Source: Sphingobacterium tabacisoli | GTDB taxonomy: Bacteria > Bacteroidota > Bacteroidia > Sphingobacteriales > Sphingobacteriaceae | Assembly (NCBI RefSeq): GCF_017908035.1 | Contig: NZ_JAEQMU010000007.1 | Span: 124,001 to 188,000 of the forward strand | Direction of reading: 5' to 3' | DNA length: 64,000 nucleotides | Shown here: positions 26,751-35,579 of the stretch, one piece after another | Numbering within the stretch: position 1 is the first letter of the stretch | Layout of the letters: each line of letters opens with the position of its first letter | Position numbers and translations under genes: made by a program | The notes under the pieces: model-generated | Databases searched by the model: none | What the model was told of the DNA's origin: nothing | What the model saw: only the letters and a program-made list of their open reading frames with translations

Positions 26751-27140
26751 CTACAGCCTTTTGCGCTCTTCCTTTAGAATTAGGACCTGCTCCTCTAATG
26801 CTAAAATAGTCTTTTCCTGCGAAGCGATAACCTGCTTAAGCGCATCAATCAGCGTCGGTTCAATTTCATTCACCACTACAGGCTCCTGATAAAAGGCCAT
26901 ATCATCGCGAACTACTGTACCGCCCTGTCGAAGCATCGGTCCATTACCAGTGACCAACCATTCTGGCTCAATATCCGGATATCTAGATAAAATACTTGCT
27001 ACTGCATCCGAATTCAACGCTGTCATCTTCTGAATACCTTTAAAATTAGCATAAGAAAGTTCCAAATCTTTAAAAAAATCGGTCTTACTCACTCCCTTGT
27101 GTTCCGCTATCAACAATACACGCTCTTTAATGTTAGACAT
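26751..27140 (-). CDS. CI-like helix-turn-helix regulator
   Basis: This 129-residue protein begins MSNIKERVLLIAEHKGVSKTDFFKDLELSYANFKG and then SDAVASILSRYPDIEPEWLVTGNGPML. This is the N-terminal layout of Bacteroidota phage-CI-like/XRE regulators, where the helix-turn-helix is followed by the PEWLxTGxGxM motif. The C-terminal ~35 residues (LIDALKQVIASQEKTILALEEQVLILKEERKRL) form a clear coiled coil for oligomerisation. There is no S24 peptidase domain, so it is not a self-cleaving LexA/CI repressor. It is divergent from the orphan gene 27331-28524, with 190 bases between, and may regulate it or itself. Family call good; target unknown. Confidence 0.78.
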   Translation of the reverse strand: MSNIKERVLLIAEHKGVSKTDFFKDLELSYANFKGIQKMTALNSDAVASILSRYPDIEPEWLVTGNGPMLRQGGTVVRDDMAFYQEPVVVNEIEPTLIDALKQVIASQEKTILALEEQVLILKEERKRL

Positions 27141-27330
27141 TTTTTTATCTAAAAATTATGATAAGATATTTAATTATCCTACTTTTGTTTTAAGCAGAGA
27201 TAATATTATCCAAAAACCCTATTATAAACACTTTATGATCATGAAAGCTACAAAAAAGAAACTAAAGACCTAGCATGCATAGGCATTGATAACCTTTGTA
27301 AAATTCTAACCTCACTAAAAACAAACAATT

Positions 27331-28524
27331 ATGACAACAACTAAAGAGTACACCTTTCAAGAAGAAGAAAAATTAGAAAGTCTAATACACAACTATTCGA
27401 TATATAATGAAAAAGCTAGTTTCGAAAAATATTCTCGCTTACTAGATCAATGTTTCACAAACTTATTAGATTACACATCTTTATCTTCCGACCAGCAAAA
27501 AGATGCCAAGCATATACTGAATATTTTAGAATGCTGTATCAAAGATTTATATCGCTTACACCGAGCCGCGCAAGAAGAAAACTTCTATGTCCTTACTATT
27601 TCCCAGAAAATAACACCTAATCCCTACTGCAAAGAAGAGAAATTGGAAGAAGAAATTGCCGAAATGAAAAGAAAACTTTTTAAGCACAAAATCAGACATC
27701 TCGGATACGAAGAGATCTTCAACATATACCTGTTTTTAGATCGTCTGTTTGAAACTAATGGAATCTTGGATTGGCTAGACCTAATCAGCGAATGGAAAAA
27801 GGAGATCGAGAAAGAATATCGGTCTATATATAACAGCGAAATACACAGACCTGCTTGGATCTTTTTCCATTTTCATCAGATATTAGAAGCTTATTATATC
27901 ATCATAAAATCCGGCATTGACTCTCATCCCAATACGCCTACTGAATATTACCACAGTGACAACTCAATAGTACATAGCGATGTCGCCACAGTAATCAACC
28001 CATTTGAATATCTGGAATGTCTAACTTACGACGTTCCAATAGTAAAAATGAAAGCAGACGTCCAACTCCTATATGACTATGCAACAAAAGATATCCCCAA
28101 TAGAGAAAAATCAGCCCTCGATATCATTAACATTGCAGGTTATATCAAAGCCCTAATGGAGACAGCCTATCTAGTCACGCAAACGCCCTACATTCCTGAT
28201 GACTGGTTAAAACCTGAAAAATGGCAACGATATTTAAATTATATCAGACCCATAATTGAACCGATAGCTTTTGAGTATCTATCTAAAAAAGAACAAAAAA
28301 AACCCTACAAAGCAATAAAAAAATATTTATGGAGTATTTGGAAATCACGTTACACACTAGATACCTGGGAGGAATATGCACTCGATCCCGAGAGAAAGCT
28401 TGAGGACAGGCGCAGTGAATTTATCGAAATCAATAAGATTATCGAAGCCATATACATCATCTATTACGACCTATTGAGCAAAGAGCAAATCACGGTCGAA
28501 GAGGGTAGTTCTAAAGTTGAATAG
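27331..28524 (+). CDS. hypothetical protein, largely alpha-helical, unrecognised
   Basis: This 397-residue product has no signal peptide and no membrane segment. It is rich in Lys, Glu, Tyr and Ile, with predicted long helices (for example KEEKLEEEIAEMKRKLFKHK and EWKKEIEKEYRSIYNSEIH), and no catalytic motif I can identify. Local base composition is more AT-rich than the surrounding housekeeping genes, which could indicate recent acquisition. It is divergent from the CI-like regulator gene and monocistronic, with its own terminator. The start ATG follows an AT-rich leader. It could be a poorly characterised Bacteroidota family or a genome-specific orphan; I assign no function. Confidence 0.75.
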   Translation: MTTTKEYTFQEEEKLESLIHNYSIYNEKASFEKYSRLLDQCFTNLLDYTSLSSDQQKDAKHILNILECCIKDLYRLHRAAQEENFYVLTISQKITPNPYCKEEKLEEEIAEMKRKLFKHKIRHLGYEEIFNIYLFLDRLFETNGILDWLDLISEWKKEIEKEYRSIYNSEIHRPAWIFFHFHQILEAYYIIIKSGIDSHPNTPTEYYHSDNSIVHSDVATVINPFEYLECLTYDVPIVKMKADVQLLYDYATKDIPNREKSALDIINIAGYIKALMETAYLVTQTPYIPDDWLKPEKWQRYLNYIRPIIEPIAFEYLSKKEQKKPYKAIKKYLWSIWKSRYTLDTWEEYALDPERKLEDRRSEFIEINKIIEAIYIIYYDLLSKEQITVEEGSSKVE

Positions 28525-28552
28525 TACACCTCTTCAAACGATACAATACAAC

Positions 28553-28592
28553 AAAGCGAAGTAACCCTTAAAACAGATTACTTCGCTCTTTA
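28553..28592 (+). terminator. hairpin terminator after orphan gene
   Basis: GCGAAGTAA (28556-28564) pairs with TTACTTCGC (28578-28586) over a 13-base loop, followed by TCTTT. The loop is large and the T-run short, so it is a moderate terminator. Confidence 0.6.
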
Positions 28593-28644
28593 AACACAAA
28601 CCTATGAATTAACAATCAACCATTGATCATTAACCATTATAATT

Positions 28645-29601
28645 TTACGCCAGCTGCTCCACGATCTTCTGCGTAGGACCAGGATTACTCATGGTATAAA
28701 AATGTAAAACCGGTGCTCCAAAATCAATCAACTCTTTACACATATTCACCATCCACTCCTGGCTTACAAGTTGCACATCTGCATTTGTTTTACAAACATC
28801 TACAGCATCACTCAACTCTTCTGGAATATCTAAGTGAAATATTTTAGGCAGTGCAATCAACTGCTTTTTAGAGGTCAGCGGCTTTAATCCTGGAATAATA
28901 GGTACATGAATACCATTGTCCCGACACTTTACCACAAACTCCTTATACTTATCAATATTATAGAACATTTGCGTCACGATAAAATCGGCTCCCATTTCTA
29001 CCTTCTTTTTTAACCACTTAAAGTCTGTGTTAAAATTCGGAGACTCAAAATGCTTCTCTGGATAACCGGCGACCCCTACACAAAAGTCAGTCTGCTCCGA
29101 GCTCTCCATATCTTCATGTAGATAATGTCCAGAATTCATATCCAAGACCTGTTTTAATAAATCTGTCGCATAAGCATGCCCTCCGGGAGTTGGAATAAAA
29201 TCCGCATCCCCTTTACGTGCATCTCCGCGTAGCACCAACACATTATCAATACCCAAAAAGTTAAGATCAATCAGTGCATTCTCCGTCTCTTCCTTTGTAA
29301 AGCCTCCACAAATAAGATGTGGCACAGCATCCACCTTATACTTATTCATTATCGCCGCACAGATCGCAACTGTACCGGGACGCTTGCGATAGGCGACACG
29401 CTCCAACAAGCCACTCGCATGTTCTTTGTAAAGATAATCCTCGCGGTGGTAAGTAACATCAATGAAAGGAGGGTTAAACTCCATCAATTTGTCCATCGTA
29501 TTGAAAATACTCTGGATTCCCTTGCCTTTAGCAGGTGGAAGCAGTTCAAAGGAGAACAGGGTCTTTCCATCAGCCTGTTTAATATGGTCGATAATCTTCA
29601 T
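28645..29601 (-). CDS. metF: methylenetetrahydrofolate reductase
   Basis: This 318-residue cytoplasmic flavoprotein reduces 5,10-methylene-THF to 5-methyl-THF, the methyl donor for methionine synthesis. The start is the ATG at 29601 (MKIIDHIKQADGKTLFSFELLPP), not the upstream GTG at 29631. Family motifs include FSFELLPPAKG, PFIDVTYHRE, the GGFTKEETENALIDLNFLGIDNVLVLRGD segment and ADFIVTQMFYN. Length is close to the usual ~300. A SAM-I riboswitch lies 53-154 bases upstream, so the gene is expected to be off when S-adenosylmethionine is abundant. It stands alone, with rimM upstream in the same orientation but separated by the riboswitch region. Confidence 0.97.
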   Translation of the reverse strand: MKIIDHIKQADGKTLFSFELLPPAKGKGIQSIFNTMDKLMEFNPPFIDVTYHREDYLYKEHASGLLERVAYRKRPGTVAICAAIMNKYKVDAVPHLICGGFTKEETENALIDLNFLGIDNVLVLRGDARKGDADFIPTPGGHAYATDLLKQVLDMNSGHYLHEDMESSEQTDFCVGVAGYPEKHFESPNFNTDFKWLKKKVEMGADFIVTQMFYNIDKYKEFVVKCRDNGIHVPIIPGLKPLTSKKQLIALPKIFHLDIPEELSDAVDVCKTNADVQLVSQEWMVNMCKELIDFGAPVLHFYTMSNPGPTQKIVEQLA

Positions 29602-29653
29602 ACAAATATTTTTAAGGCCAAGAGAAAGCACACAAAGGCATTGTGAGTCTTCA

Positions 29654-29755
29654 GCTTATCTTTCCCACCGATTGGCGGGTAGAATGTAGCACCTTGACAA
29701 GTGTCAGGTTGCTAAGGCTTCAGCGGGTCTAGTCCCTCGGCCTTTCTCTATAAGC
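29654..29755 (-). promoter_or_regulatory. SAM-I (S-box) riboswitch controlling metF
   Basis: Read on the minus strand, the region shows the S-box landmarks in order: GCTTAT at the 5' P1 arm (29755-29750), AGAGAAAGGCCGAGGGAC, then CGCTGAAGCCTTAGCAACC, then AAGGTGCTACATTC, a P4 hairpin (CCCGCCAATCGGTGGG) and the closing GAAAGATAAGC (P1 3' arm at 29659-29654). P1 is six perfect pairs. The aptamer ends 53 bases before the metF ATG. No classic terminator follows. Instead AGAGAAAG in the aptamer (29749-29742) can pair with CTTTCTCT (29628-29621) in the leader, a possible alternative switch helix. Binding of S-adenosylmethionine is expected to reduce metF expression. Confidence 0.93.
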
Positions 29756-29851
29756 ACTACTAATATCGGTTTAAAAAATGAAAAGTAAAAATGAAAACTC
29801 AAAAAGCGAATAAAAAAGTATCATTTTATTTTTCACAACTAATTGAAAATC

Positions 29852-30376
29852 TTACTCTTTATAAAGATCGACTAGGCCTTCAGGCAACTCTACTTCTATA
29901 ATTTCTTCTTCTTGGTCGATACCCAGAATCAAATCATCAGAGAGCGGAAACATCATTTCCTTGCCATCCATATCCACTGTCGCAATAAACTGCTGTGGCA
30001 TCTCCTGCACATCGATAATCTCGCCCAGCTCTCCGTGCTCCTCATCGATAACGAGATAACCAACAAGGTCTGTGTAACGAAAATCATCAGGATCTCTTTC
30101 CGGCATCTTATCATTTGGCAGGTACATCTTCTTACGCACTAATACCTGTGCTTTATCAATATGGTCTACATCTTCAAATGTAGCATAGGCTGTACTATTG
30201 TTATGAAGCTTAATCTGATCCACAAAATAAGGAACCAATTTCTTATTGACCTCCAAAAAGATAATCTCCAATTCCAGATCATCATAATCTTCGAACTCAA
30301 AAAACAACTGCACTTCCCCTTTAAGACCCCGAGTCTTACTTACGTATCCGATATAAAAACTTTCTTCTATTGTCAT
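29852..30376 (-). CDS. rimM: ribosome maturation factor RimM
   Basis: This 174-residue cytoplasmic protein helps process 16S rRNA and assemble the 30S head domain. The start is the ATG at 30376 (MTIEESFYIGYVSKTRGLKGEVQ); the frame extends 19 codons upstream without an ATG of comparable fit. The N-terminal YIGYVSKTRGLKGEVQLFFEF is the RimM barrel motif. The C-terminal PRC-barrel carries TDLVGYLVIDEEHGELGEIID and MMFPLSDDLILGID. It lies 90 bases after rpsP in the conserved rpsP-rimM order, with a terminator-like hairpin between them. No trmD follows in this window. Confidence 0.95.
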   Translation of the reverse strand: MTIEESFYIGYVSKTRGLKGEVQLFFEFEDYDDLELEIIFLEVNKKLVPYFVDQIKLHNNSTAYATFEDVDHIDKAQVLVRKKMYLPNDKMPERDPDDFRYTDLVGYLVIDEEHGELGEIIDVQEMPQQFIATVDMDGKEMMFPLSDDLILGIDQEEEIIEVELPEGLVDLYKE

Positions 30377-30413
30377 ATTATCCGAGTAAAATCCAAAAAT
30401 ATAAATTAAAAAC

Positions 30414-30449
30414 AAAAAGTCGGTCCATATCATGAACCGACCTTTTTTT
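30414..30449 (-). terminator. terminator between rpsP and rimM
   Basis: GTCGGT (30419-30424) pairs with ACCGAC (30436-30441) with an A-run/T-run extension on both sides; on the minus strand the hairpin is followed by TTTTTG. It begins about 18 bases after the rpsP stop and ends before the rimM ATG, so it should attenuate readthrough into rimM. Confidence 0.75.
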
Positions 30450-30466
30450 GAATACTTTATGAAAGA

Positions 30467-31012
30467 TTAACCTTCAGTTTCTTCTGTGTTTTCAGCACCT
30501 TCAGTTGCTTCTGGAACCTCTACTTCTGCTTCTTCAGCAGGAGCTTCTTCAACTGGAGCATTCTTAGCAGCTACTGCAGCAGCGATTTCTTCTTTTTTCT
30601 TAGCTTCAGCTACTAAAGCCGCCTTTTTAGCTTCTTCTTTAGCATTTGCTAGACCAGATTTTTTCACTTCGATTTTAGCTGCGTTACCTTCATTCCAGCT
30701 CGCAAAAAGCTCTTCAGCTTTAGCATCATCAAAAGCACCTTTTTTAACACCACCTTGCAAGTGTTTTTTGTACAACACACCTTTGTAAGAAAGGATAGCA
30801 CGTGCTGTATCTGTAGGCTGAGCACCTTTGTTCATCCAATCTAACGCTTTATCGAAATCTAAAACGATAGTCGCTGGATTAGTGTTTGGGTTGTAAGAAC
30901 CTAAACGCTCGATGAATTTACCATCACGTGGTGCACGCGAGTCTGCTACTACTACGTGGTAAAAAGGTTTTCCTTTTTTACCGTGTCTTTGCAATCTGAT
31001 TTTAGTTGCCAT
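30467..31012 (-). CDS. rpsP: 30S ribosomal protein bS16 with long acidic tail
   Basis: The first ~85 residues are canonical bS16 ([61 protein letters not shown]). The full product is 181 residues, about twice the E. coli length. The extra part is a lysine/alanine segment ([20 protein letters not shown]) ending in a strongly acidic Glu/Ala/Pro tail, which is usual for Bacteroidota bS16. The protein binds 16S rRNA and is needed for 30S assembly. A TATCTTTG box at 31070-31077 is the likely promoter. It heads the rpsP-rimM pair. Confidence 0.98.
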   Translation of the reverse strand: MATKIRLQRHGKKGKPFYHVVVADSRAPRDGKFIERLGSYNPNTNPATIVLDFDKALDWMNKGAQPTDTARAILSYKGVLYKKHLQGGVKKGAFDDAKAEELFASWNEGNAAKIEVKKSGLANAKEEAKKAALVAEAKKKEEIAAAVAAKNAPVEEAPAEEAEVEVPEATEGAENTEETEG

Positions 31013-31069
31013 GTTTGATTATTATTTATGTATTCAACATATCCCCCGTACTGCATGTAAGAGGGGATG

Positions 31070-31077
31070 CAAAGATA
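31070..31077 (-). promoter_or_regulatory. -7 box (TAnnTTTG) of rpsP
   Basis: The minus strand reads TATCTTTG, an exact match to the Bacteroidota -7 consensus, 57 bases before the rpsP ATG. It would give a leader of about 50 nucleotides. Confidence 0.5.
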
Positions 31078-31129
31078 AAAATTAAAAAGGGAAAATTAAA
31101 GAACAACTGAATATTTCGTAATCAGTGAG

Positions 31130-32053
31130 TTATTGATAAATATAAGTTGTCGCAAACTGACCAAAAACAACATCTTTAGCCGTCTCAACATCTCCTTTTA
31201 AGATACAACTTGTTGTTATAGGTCTACCTCCTGCTCCTACAACAACTTCAAACTTTGTTTTCTTCGTCCAATCCGGTTGCACCTCTTCATCAACTTTTCC
31301 CTCAATTATCCTTGAGAAAAAAGCACTTGTCATGTTCCTGGAAATGACGAGATTCATATCAACAGGATTAAATCCCATTTGCGTATAAACAGTATATAGC
31401 GGATCTATAGTATTTGAATATTGAAAGAAAGAATACGTAATAAAATCCATATAATATCCTCCAGGAATACCAGTTATTGGGGCATTAAACATATACTGCT
31501 TTAAACGTTCTATATTGCCACTACCATAACTGTAAAGTCTTTCCTCTTCGCTCCCAATCAATCCGAACGGTTTATCCCATTTTTTATAGACAATTCTATC
31601 GGGCACGACACTCCCTCCAGCATAAGAATAGCTACTTAACAACACATCTCTGAATAGATACCCATTTCCACCTTCACCTATCCCTCCTTGAGCCGTAGTG
31701 CTACTACTATACAAACTATCGGCAACTACCTTCTTAAGACGATTTTGCTCATCCCATTCGTATCTCAGCCGCGTAACCCTTGCTGTACTCACACCATTAT
31801 GTTGTTCTTTTACAGCGACACGGGAATAATCGACCCTCCCATTCGCTCCATAATGGAACACTTCATCATTTAATTTTACGACACGTCCCTGAGAATCATA
31901 CTCGAACGCGTACCTATTGATAGAGCTTCTACCAAATTGAGTTGATTTTGTCTCTAACAGTACAAGTTTACGATTATCTGTTTCCTGTTGATCCTTTTTA
32001 CAGGAATAATTCAACCCGGCGTATAAAAAAAGAAATAAAACGAAATACTTCAT
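31130..32053 (-). CDS. hypothetical lipoprotein with YD-repeat-like segments
   Basis: This 307-residue product starts at the ATG at 32053 (MKYFVLFLFLYAGLNYSCKKD), giving a lipoprotein signal with the lipidated Cys at NYSC. The body contains tyrosine- and asparagine-rich strands such as YAFEYDSQGRVVKLNDEVFHY and LRYEWDEQNRLKKVVADS. These recall YD/RHS-type beta repeats or DUF4595-type proteins of Bacteroidota, but I cannot assign a family. It is transcribed alone, between rpsP and the divergent addA gene. Surface or periplasmic location is expected; function unknown. Confidence 0.65.
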   Translation of the reverse strand: MKYFVLFLFLYAGLNYSCKKDQQETDNRKLVLLETKSTQFGRSSINRYAFEYDSQGRVVKLNDEVFHYGANGRVDYSRVAVKEQHNGVSTARVTRLRYEWDEQNRLKKVVADSLYSSSTTAQGGIGEGGNGYLFRDVLLSSYSYAGGSVVPDRIVYKKWDKPFGLIGSEEERLYSYGSGNIERLKQYMFNAPITGIPGGYYMDFITYSFFQYSNTIDPLYTVYTQMGFNPVDMNLVISRNMTSAFFSRIIEGKVDEEVQPDWTKKTKFEVVVGAGGRPITTSCILKGDVETAKDVVFGQFATTYIYQ

Positions 32054-32126
32054 AAGACCTTTTTCAAGTTTAATAATTGTCGGCACCAAAGTAACAAATA
32101 ACTTTTTAAGTTGTCCTTTTTAATTT

Positions 32127-32134
32127 TTACTTTG
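32127..32134 (+). promoter_or_regulatory. possible -7 box of addA
   Basis: TTACTTTG differs from TAnnTTTG at one position and ends four bases before the addA ATG, the same layout as in front of glnS. A leaderless addA transcript is possible. Confidence 0.3.
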
Positions 32135-32138
32135 TAGG

Positions 32139-35100
32139 ATGAACAACGTAGCTCCACTCAAAATCCTCAAAGCTTCCGCAGGTTCGGGTAAAACCTTTAG
32201 CCTTACCCTTCATTACCTCTCTTTATTGTTGGACAACGAGAATAACTATCGGGAGATTTTGGCTGTTACATTTACCAACAAAGCTACTGCTGAAATGAAA
32301 GAACGTATTCTTTCTGTTCTCCAAGGGCTTGCTGTAGGTGACGAAAGCCCTAAGATAGAGAGTTTCAGAACGTTGTTGATTGAGCAGAATCCCGGTTGGG
32401 ATAGGATATCCATCCAACAAAAAGCACATCTCGCCTACCGCAGAATCTTACATGATTACAGTCACTTCACCATAAGTACAATCGATGGCTTTTCGCAGAA
32501 GGTAATACGGGCATTCACCTATGAATTAAATCTCGATGCCGCATACCGAATCGAGATGAATACCAATAAGGTCAAAACGGATCTTACGGTCATGCTCAAT
32601 CAACTTCTTGATGAGCGCCCCGACCTACTGAACTGGATCATTGGCTATGCGGAGAAGAAAATAAACAACAATGAAAACTGGAACTACAGAAATCAGCTTG
32701 CGCAGTTAGCAGGTCTTATCTTTTCCGAAAACTTCCAAGAGTTTGATGGCGCCCTAACGACCGCCAATACCGATGAAGTCTTCAATCTGTTAAACACGGA
32801 GGTGATGGAAAAAACACAGGCTTACCTTGAAACATTGAGCCTTACGATTACCTCCTTTCAAGACACCTTTCGTACATTGGGTGTTCAGGCAGATGAACTT
32901 AAAGGAAAATCACGGAACAAACTAGTTACCGCAAATAAAGTTTCCCCCAGAGTCCACAAGCTAACGCTCTCTGAACTGGAGAAAACGATGGAAAAATTCA
33001 TCGTACTCCTGGACAGCGAGGAGCCATTCACCGACGTGGACAAAAACATACGGTACGATTATATACAAGGATTTCAACCCATTCTACAGCAATTTGTGGA
33101 ACTACAGAGACTGACACCAATATATATAGCCTACCAGGCTGTACAAGGGAACCTCTATTACCTTCGTCTGCTCAAAGAAATGAGCGATCTCTTGGGGACA
33201 TGGCGTAAAGAAAATTCAGCGCAGCTCATTTCAGACTCACAGATGCTACTGAACAAACTGGGTCTAGACAATAACAATGATCCTACTTTCATTTGGGAAA
33301 AAATAGGCAATCGTTATAACTACTTCCTATTTGATGAGTTTCAAGATACCTCTAGAATTCAATGGAAAAACTACAGCCCACTTCTATTAAATGCCTTGGG
33401 TAATACCACGGGAAAACGCAACGAACATCTCATTGTAGGAGATGTCAAACAAAGTATCTACCGCTGGCGGAACGGAGACTGGCGCATCTTACTACAACAG
33501 GTAGAAAATCAGGTATCTGACGCTTTTCATCTCTCAAAAAGCCAAAGAAATGACTTTATAGAGAATGGGATCTTAGAAACAAACTTCAGGAGTCTCCCCA
33601 ATATCATTCGTTTCAACAATTACCTTTTCCAAAAGATCCCAGTGCATCTCCAACATGTACTGAACGACAAAGTTGCTGAAGAGCTTTCGGAAGAAGGACT
33701 ACGCTGGTGGAAGTCTGAGGAGAATGACAGCATGTTAATACGAGCTTATGAAAACAGTAGTCAATCAATACCACCACAAAAGGAAAACAATCCAGACCAG
33801 CAAGGCTCCATAGAAATCGACTATTTCCCGGTGAGTGACGGTCGGTTCAGAGCCAATCAAGTTGTGGATATGGCTGCTGACAATCTCTGTCAGAAAATAG
33901 GAAATTGGATTTCTACCGGAAGATATAATGCCAAGCAAATCGGGATATTGGTTCGTAGCAACGCACAAGCAATGCTCATTATCCAGAAACTAATGGCCTA
34001 TAAAAATGCGAACAACCTCGCTTTTGATGTTATTTCTGGCGACGCTTTGTCTTTGTCTTCTAATGATGCAATCATCCTACTTATCGAGACGCTAAAGGCG
34101 ATCGTCTATACTTCAGACCAACATATCATACACCATGCGCGTATCGCATACCTCTATCAGCTCATCCAGCGGCAAGAAACCTTCGACCCTGCGCTATGGC
34201 TACAGTTTAAAGCCAATGAAATACAGGCTTACAAAGGTATACTGCCCGACGAGTTAATTTCGAATTGGGAGCTTTGGCAAAAACTCCCATTGATCCACCT
34301 CATAGAAAAGCTTATCGAGATTTATGGTTTCACCTCCCTTGAAAACATACACCTACCCTATATCCTGACGTTCAAGGATATCGTTGGAAATTTCACCGCA
34401 AACGGAGAACGTGGAATCACACAATTTCTCGAGTTCTGGGAACAAGATGGCAGTAAGGCAGTCCTTCCCTCCAATGGAAAGGTCAATGCCATTGAGGTCA
34501 CCACGATTCACAAATCTAAAGGACTCGCCTATGACGTCGTGATGATTCCTTTTTGCTCCTGGGGTATAGATGGTATGCTGAACGGGGATTTTTGGATCAA
34601 TACAGACAATTCACCATTTGCACAACTGGGAAAAATCCCAATCAAATACAACAGCAATGTAGCGCGTTCTATTTTTTATCAACAGTACTATGAAGAGATG
34701 CTATTCAACTATATGGATTCGCTCAACACCCTGTATGTCGCAACCACTCGCGCTATAGAACATCTTTATATCAGTGCTCCGGCATTTAAAGACGTTGTAG
34801 ACAAGAAAACAGGTGAAATCACAGGCTTAGACATCAAAAACGAACTGATTTCGGATGCACTTTATCAGGTGCTTGCCCACGACAACTCCCCTTTCTTACT
34901 GGAAGACAACCATGTATCTGTAGATCAGACTATTTCGCGTTCTACGGACTCCCTATCAGCCAGCGATGACGAAACAAGCATTGCCCTAGCATACTATCCT
35001 ACTTCTAAAGCTATGGAGAGTGCACTCAATAAGGCAAGCCATCGGGGAATAAACACCATTTTGATGATGGAGAAGGCATCCCAATATGGGATTTTGGCAC

Positions 35101-35501
35101 ACGAAATCATGTCAGAAACGGCAAAAGAAGCTGACATCGCCCGGATTATAGCCCGCTATATAGATGAAGGTATACTTGCCCTAGAGAACAAAGAAATTCT
35201 AGAAAAGGAAATCCATCAGATCTGGCATCATCCACAGATACACCCTTGGTTGATCGGCAACCATAAAATCTGGAACGAGTCTGCAATAATCACTTCCGAT
35301 GGCAGAACGCTACGGCCAGACAAGGTATTCACCAATGAACAAGAAACAATCGTATTGGACTTTAAATTTACCAGTGACAATTATATCGAGCACAAGACGC
35401 AAGTAGATCAGTACATGAAAGCCCTGCAAAACCTAGGCTATGAGCATGTAAAAGGATATTTATATTATGCCAAAGCAAATGAATTAGTCGAAGTGAGATA
35501 A
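32139..35501 (+). CDS. addA: AddA/RecB-like UvrD-family helicase-nuclease
   Basis: This 1120-residue cytoplasmic protein is the helicase-nuclease subunit of an AddAB-type enzyme that resects double-strand breaks for RecA. The Walker A motif is ASAGSGKT (12-19), followed by ILAVTFTNKATAEMKERIL (motif Ia). FDEFQDTSRIQW (about 398-409) is motif II, VGDVKQSIYRWRNGD motif III, TIHKSKGLAYDVVMIPF motif V and YVATTRAIEHLYIS motif VI. The C-terminus has the PD-(D/E)XK pattern YGILAHEIMSE, then RPDKVF and IVLDFKFT, so the nuclease is probably intact. It is followed by the addB-like gene after 78 bases. Divergent from the lipoprotein at 31130. Confidence 0.93.
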   Translation: MNNVAPLKILKASAGSGKTFSLTLHYLSLLLDNENNYREILAVTFTNKATAEMKERILSVLQGLAVGDESPKIESFRTLLIEQNPGWDRISIQQKAHLAYRRILHDYSHFTISTIDGFSQKVIRAFTYELNLDAAYRIEMNTNKVKTDLTVMLNQLLDERPDLLNWIIGYAEKKINNNENWNYRNQLAQLAGLIFSENFQEFDGALTTANTDEVFNLLNTEVMEKTQAYLETLSLTITSFQDTFRTLGVQADELKGKSRNKLVTANKVSPRVHKLTLSELEKTMEKFIVLLDSEEPFTDVDKNIRYDYIQGFQPILQQFVELQRLTPIYIAYQAVQGNLYYLRLLKEMSDLLGTWRKENSAQLISDSQMLLNKLGLDNNNDPTFIWEKIGNRYNYFLFDEFQDTSRIQWKNYSPLLLNALGNTTGKRNEHLIVGDVKQSIYRWRNGDWRILLQQVENQVSDAFHLSKSQRNDFIENGILETNFRSLPNIIRFNNYLFQKIPVHLQHVLNDKVAEELSEEGLRWWKSEENDSMLIRAYENSSQSIPPQKENNPDQQGSIEIDYFPVSDGRFRANQVVDMAADNLCQKIGNWISTGRYNAKQIGILVRSNAQAMLIIQKLMAYKNANNLAFDVISGDALSLSSNDAIILLIETLKAIVYTSDQHIIHHARIAYLYQLIQRQETFDPALWLQFKANEIQAYKGILPDELISNWELWQKLPLIHLIEKLIEIYGFTSLENIHLPYILTFKDIVGNFTANGERGITQFLEFWEQDGSKAVLPSNGKVNAIEVTTIHKSKGLAYDVVMIPFCSWGIDGMLNGDFWINTDNSPFAQLGKIPIKYNSNVARSIFYQQYYEEMLFNYMDSLNTLYVATTRAIEHLYISAPAFKDVVDKKTGEITGLDIKNELISDALYQVLAHDNSPFLLEDNHVSVDQTISRSTDSLSASDDETSIALAYYPTSKAMESALNKASHRGINTILMMEKASQYGILAHEIMSETAKEADIARIIARYIDEGILALENKEILEKEIHQIWHHPQIHPWLIGNHKIWNESAIITSDGRTLRPDKVFTNEQETIVLDFKFTSDNYIEHKTQVDQYMKALQNLGYEHVKGYLYYAKANELVEVR

Positions 35502-35545
35502 TGAATAAAAAATGTATTGACGATTCGACCATTGAGAAAGATTCT

Positions 35546-35573
35546 CAATACCCAATACTCAATACTCAATACT
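35546..35573 (+). repeat. four-copy heptamer tandem repeat upstream of addB
   Basis: CAATACC followed by three perfect CAATACT units occupies 35546-35573, ending six bases before the addB ATG. The unit length is not a multiple of three, but translation is believed to start downstream, so copy-number change would alter leader length rather than reading frame. Confidence 0.75.
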
Positions 35574-35579
35574 ATAAAA

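Noticed and set aside
27269-27283. Palindrome CCTAGCATGCATAGG as operator of the CI-like regulator
   Set aside because: The arms pair over only four bases and the symmetry is offset; not convincing.
29602-29631. Upstream GTG start extending metF by ten codons
   Set aside because: The added residues are not typical of MetF and the region is part of the riboswitch leader.
30377-30433. Longer rimM start
   Set aside because: The extra residues (WTDFLFLIYIFGFYSDN) overlap the rpsP terminator and do not belong to RimM; the ATG at 30376 matches the family.
35517-35579. Upstream TTG start for addB
   Set aside because: It would translate the heptamer repeat into a meaningless peptide; MVPFLKQVAED at 35580 is a natural start.
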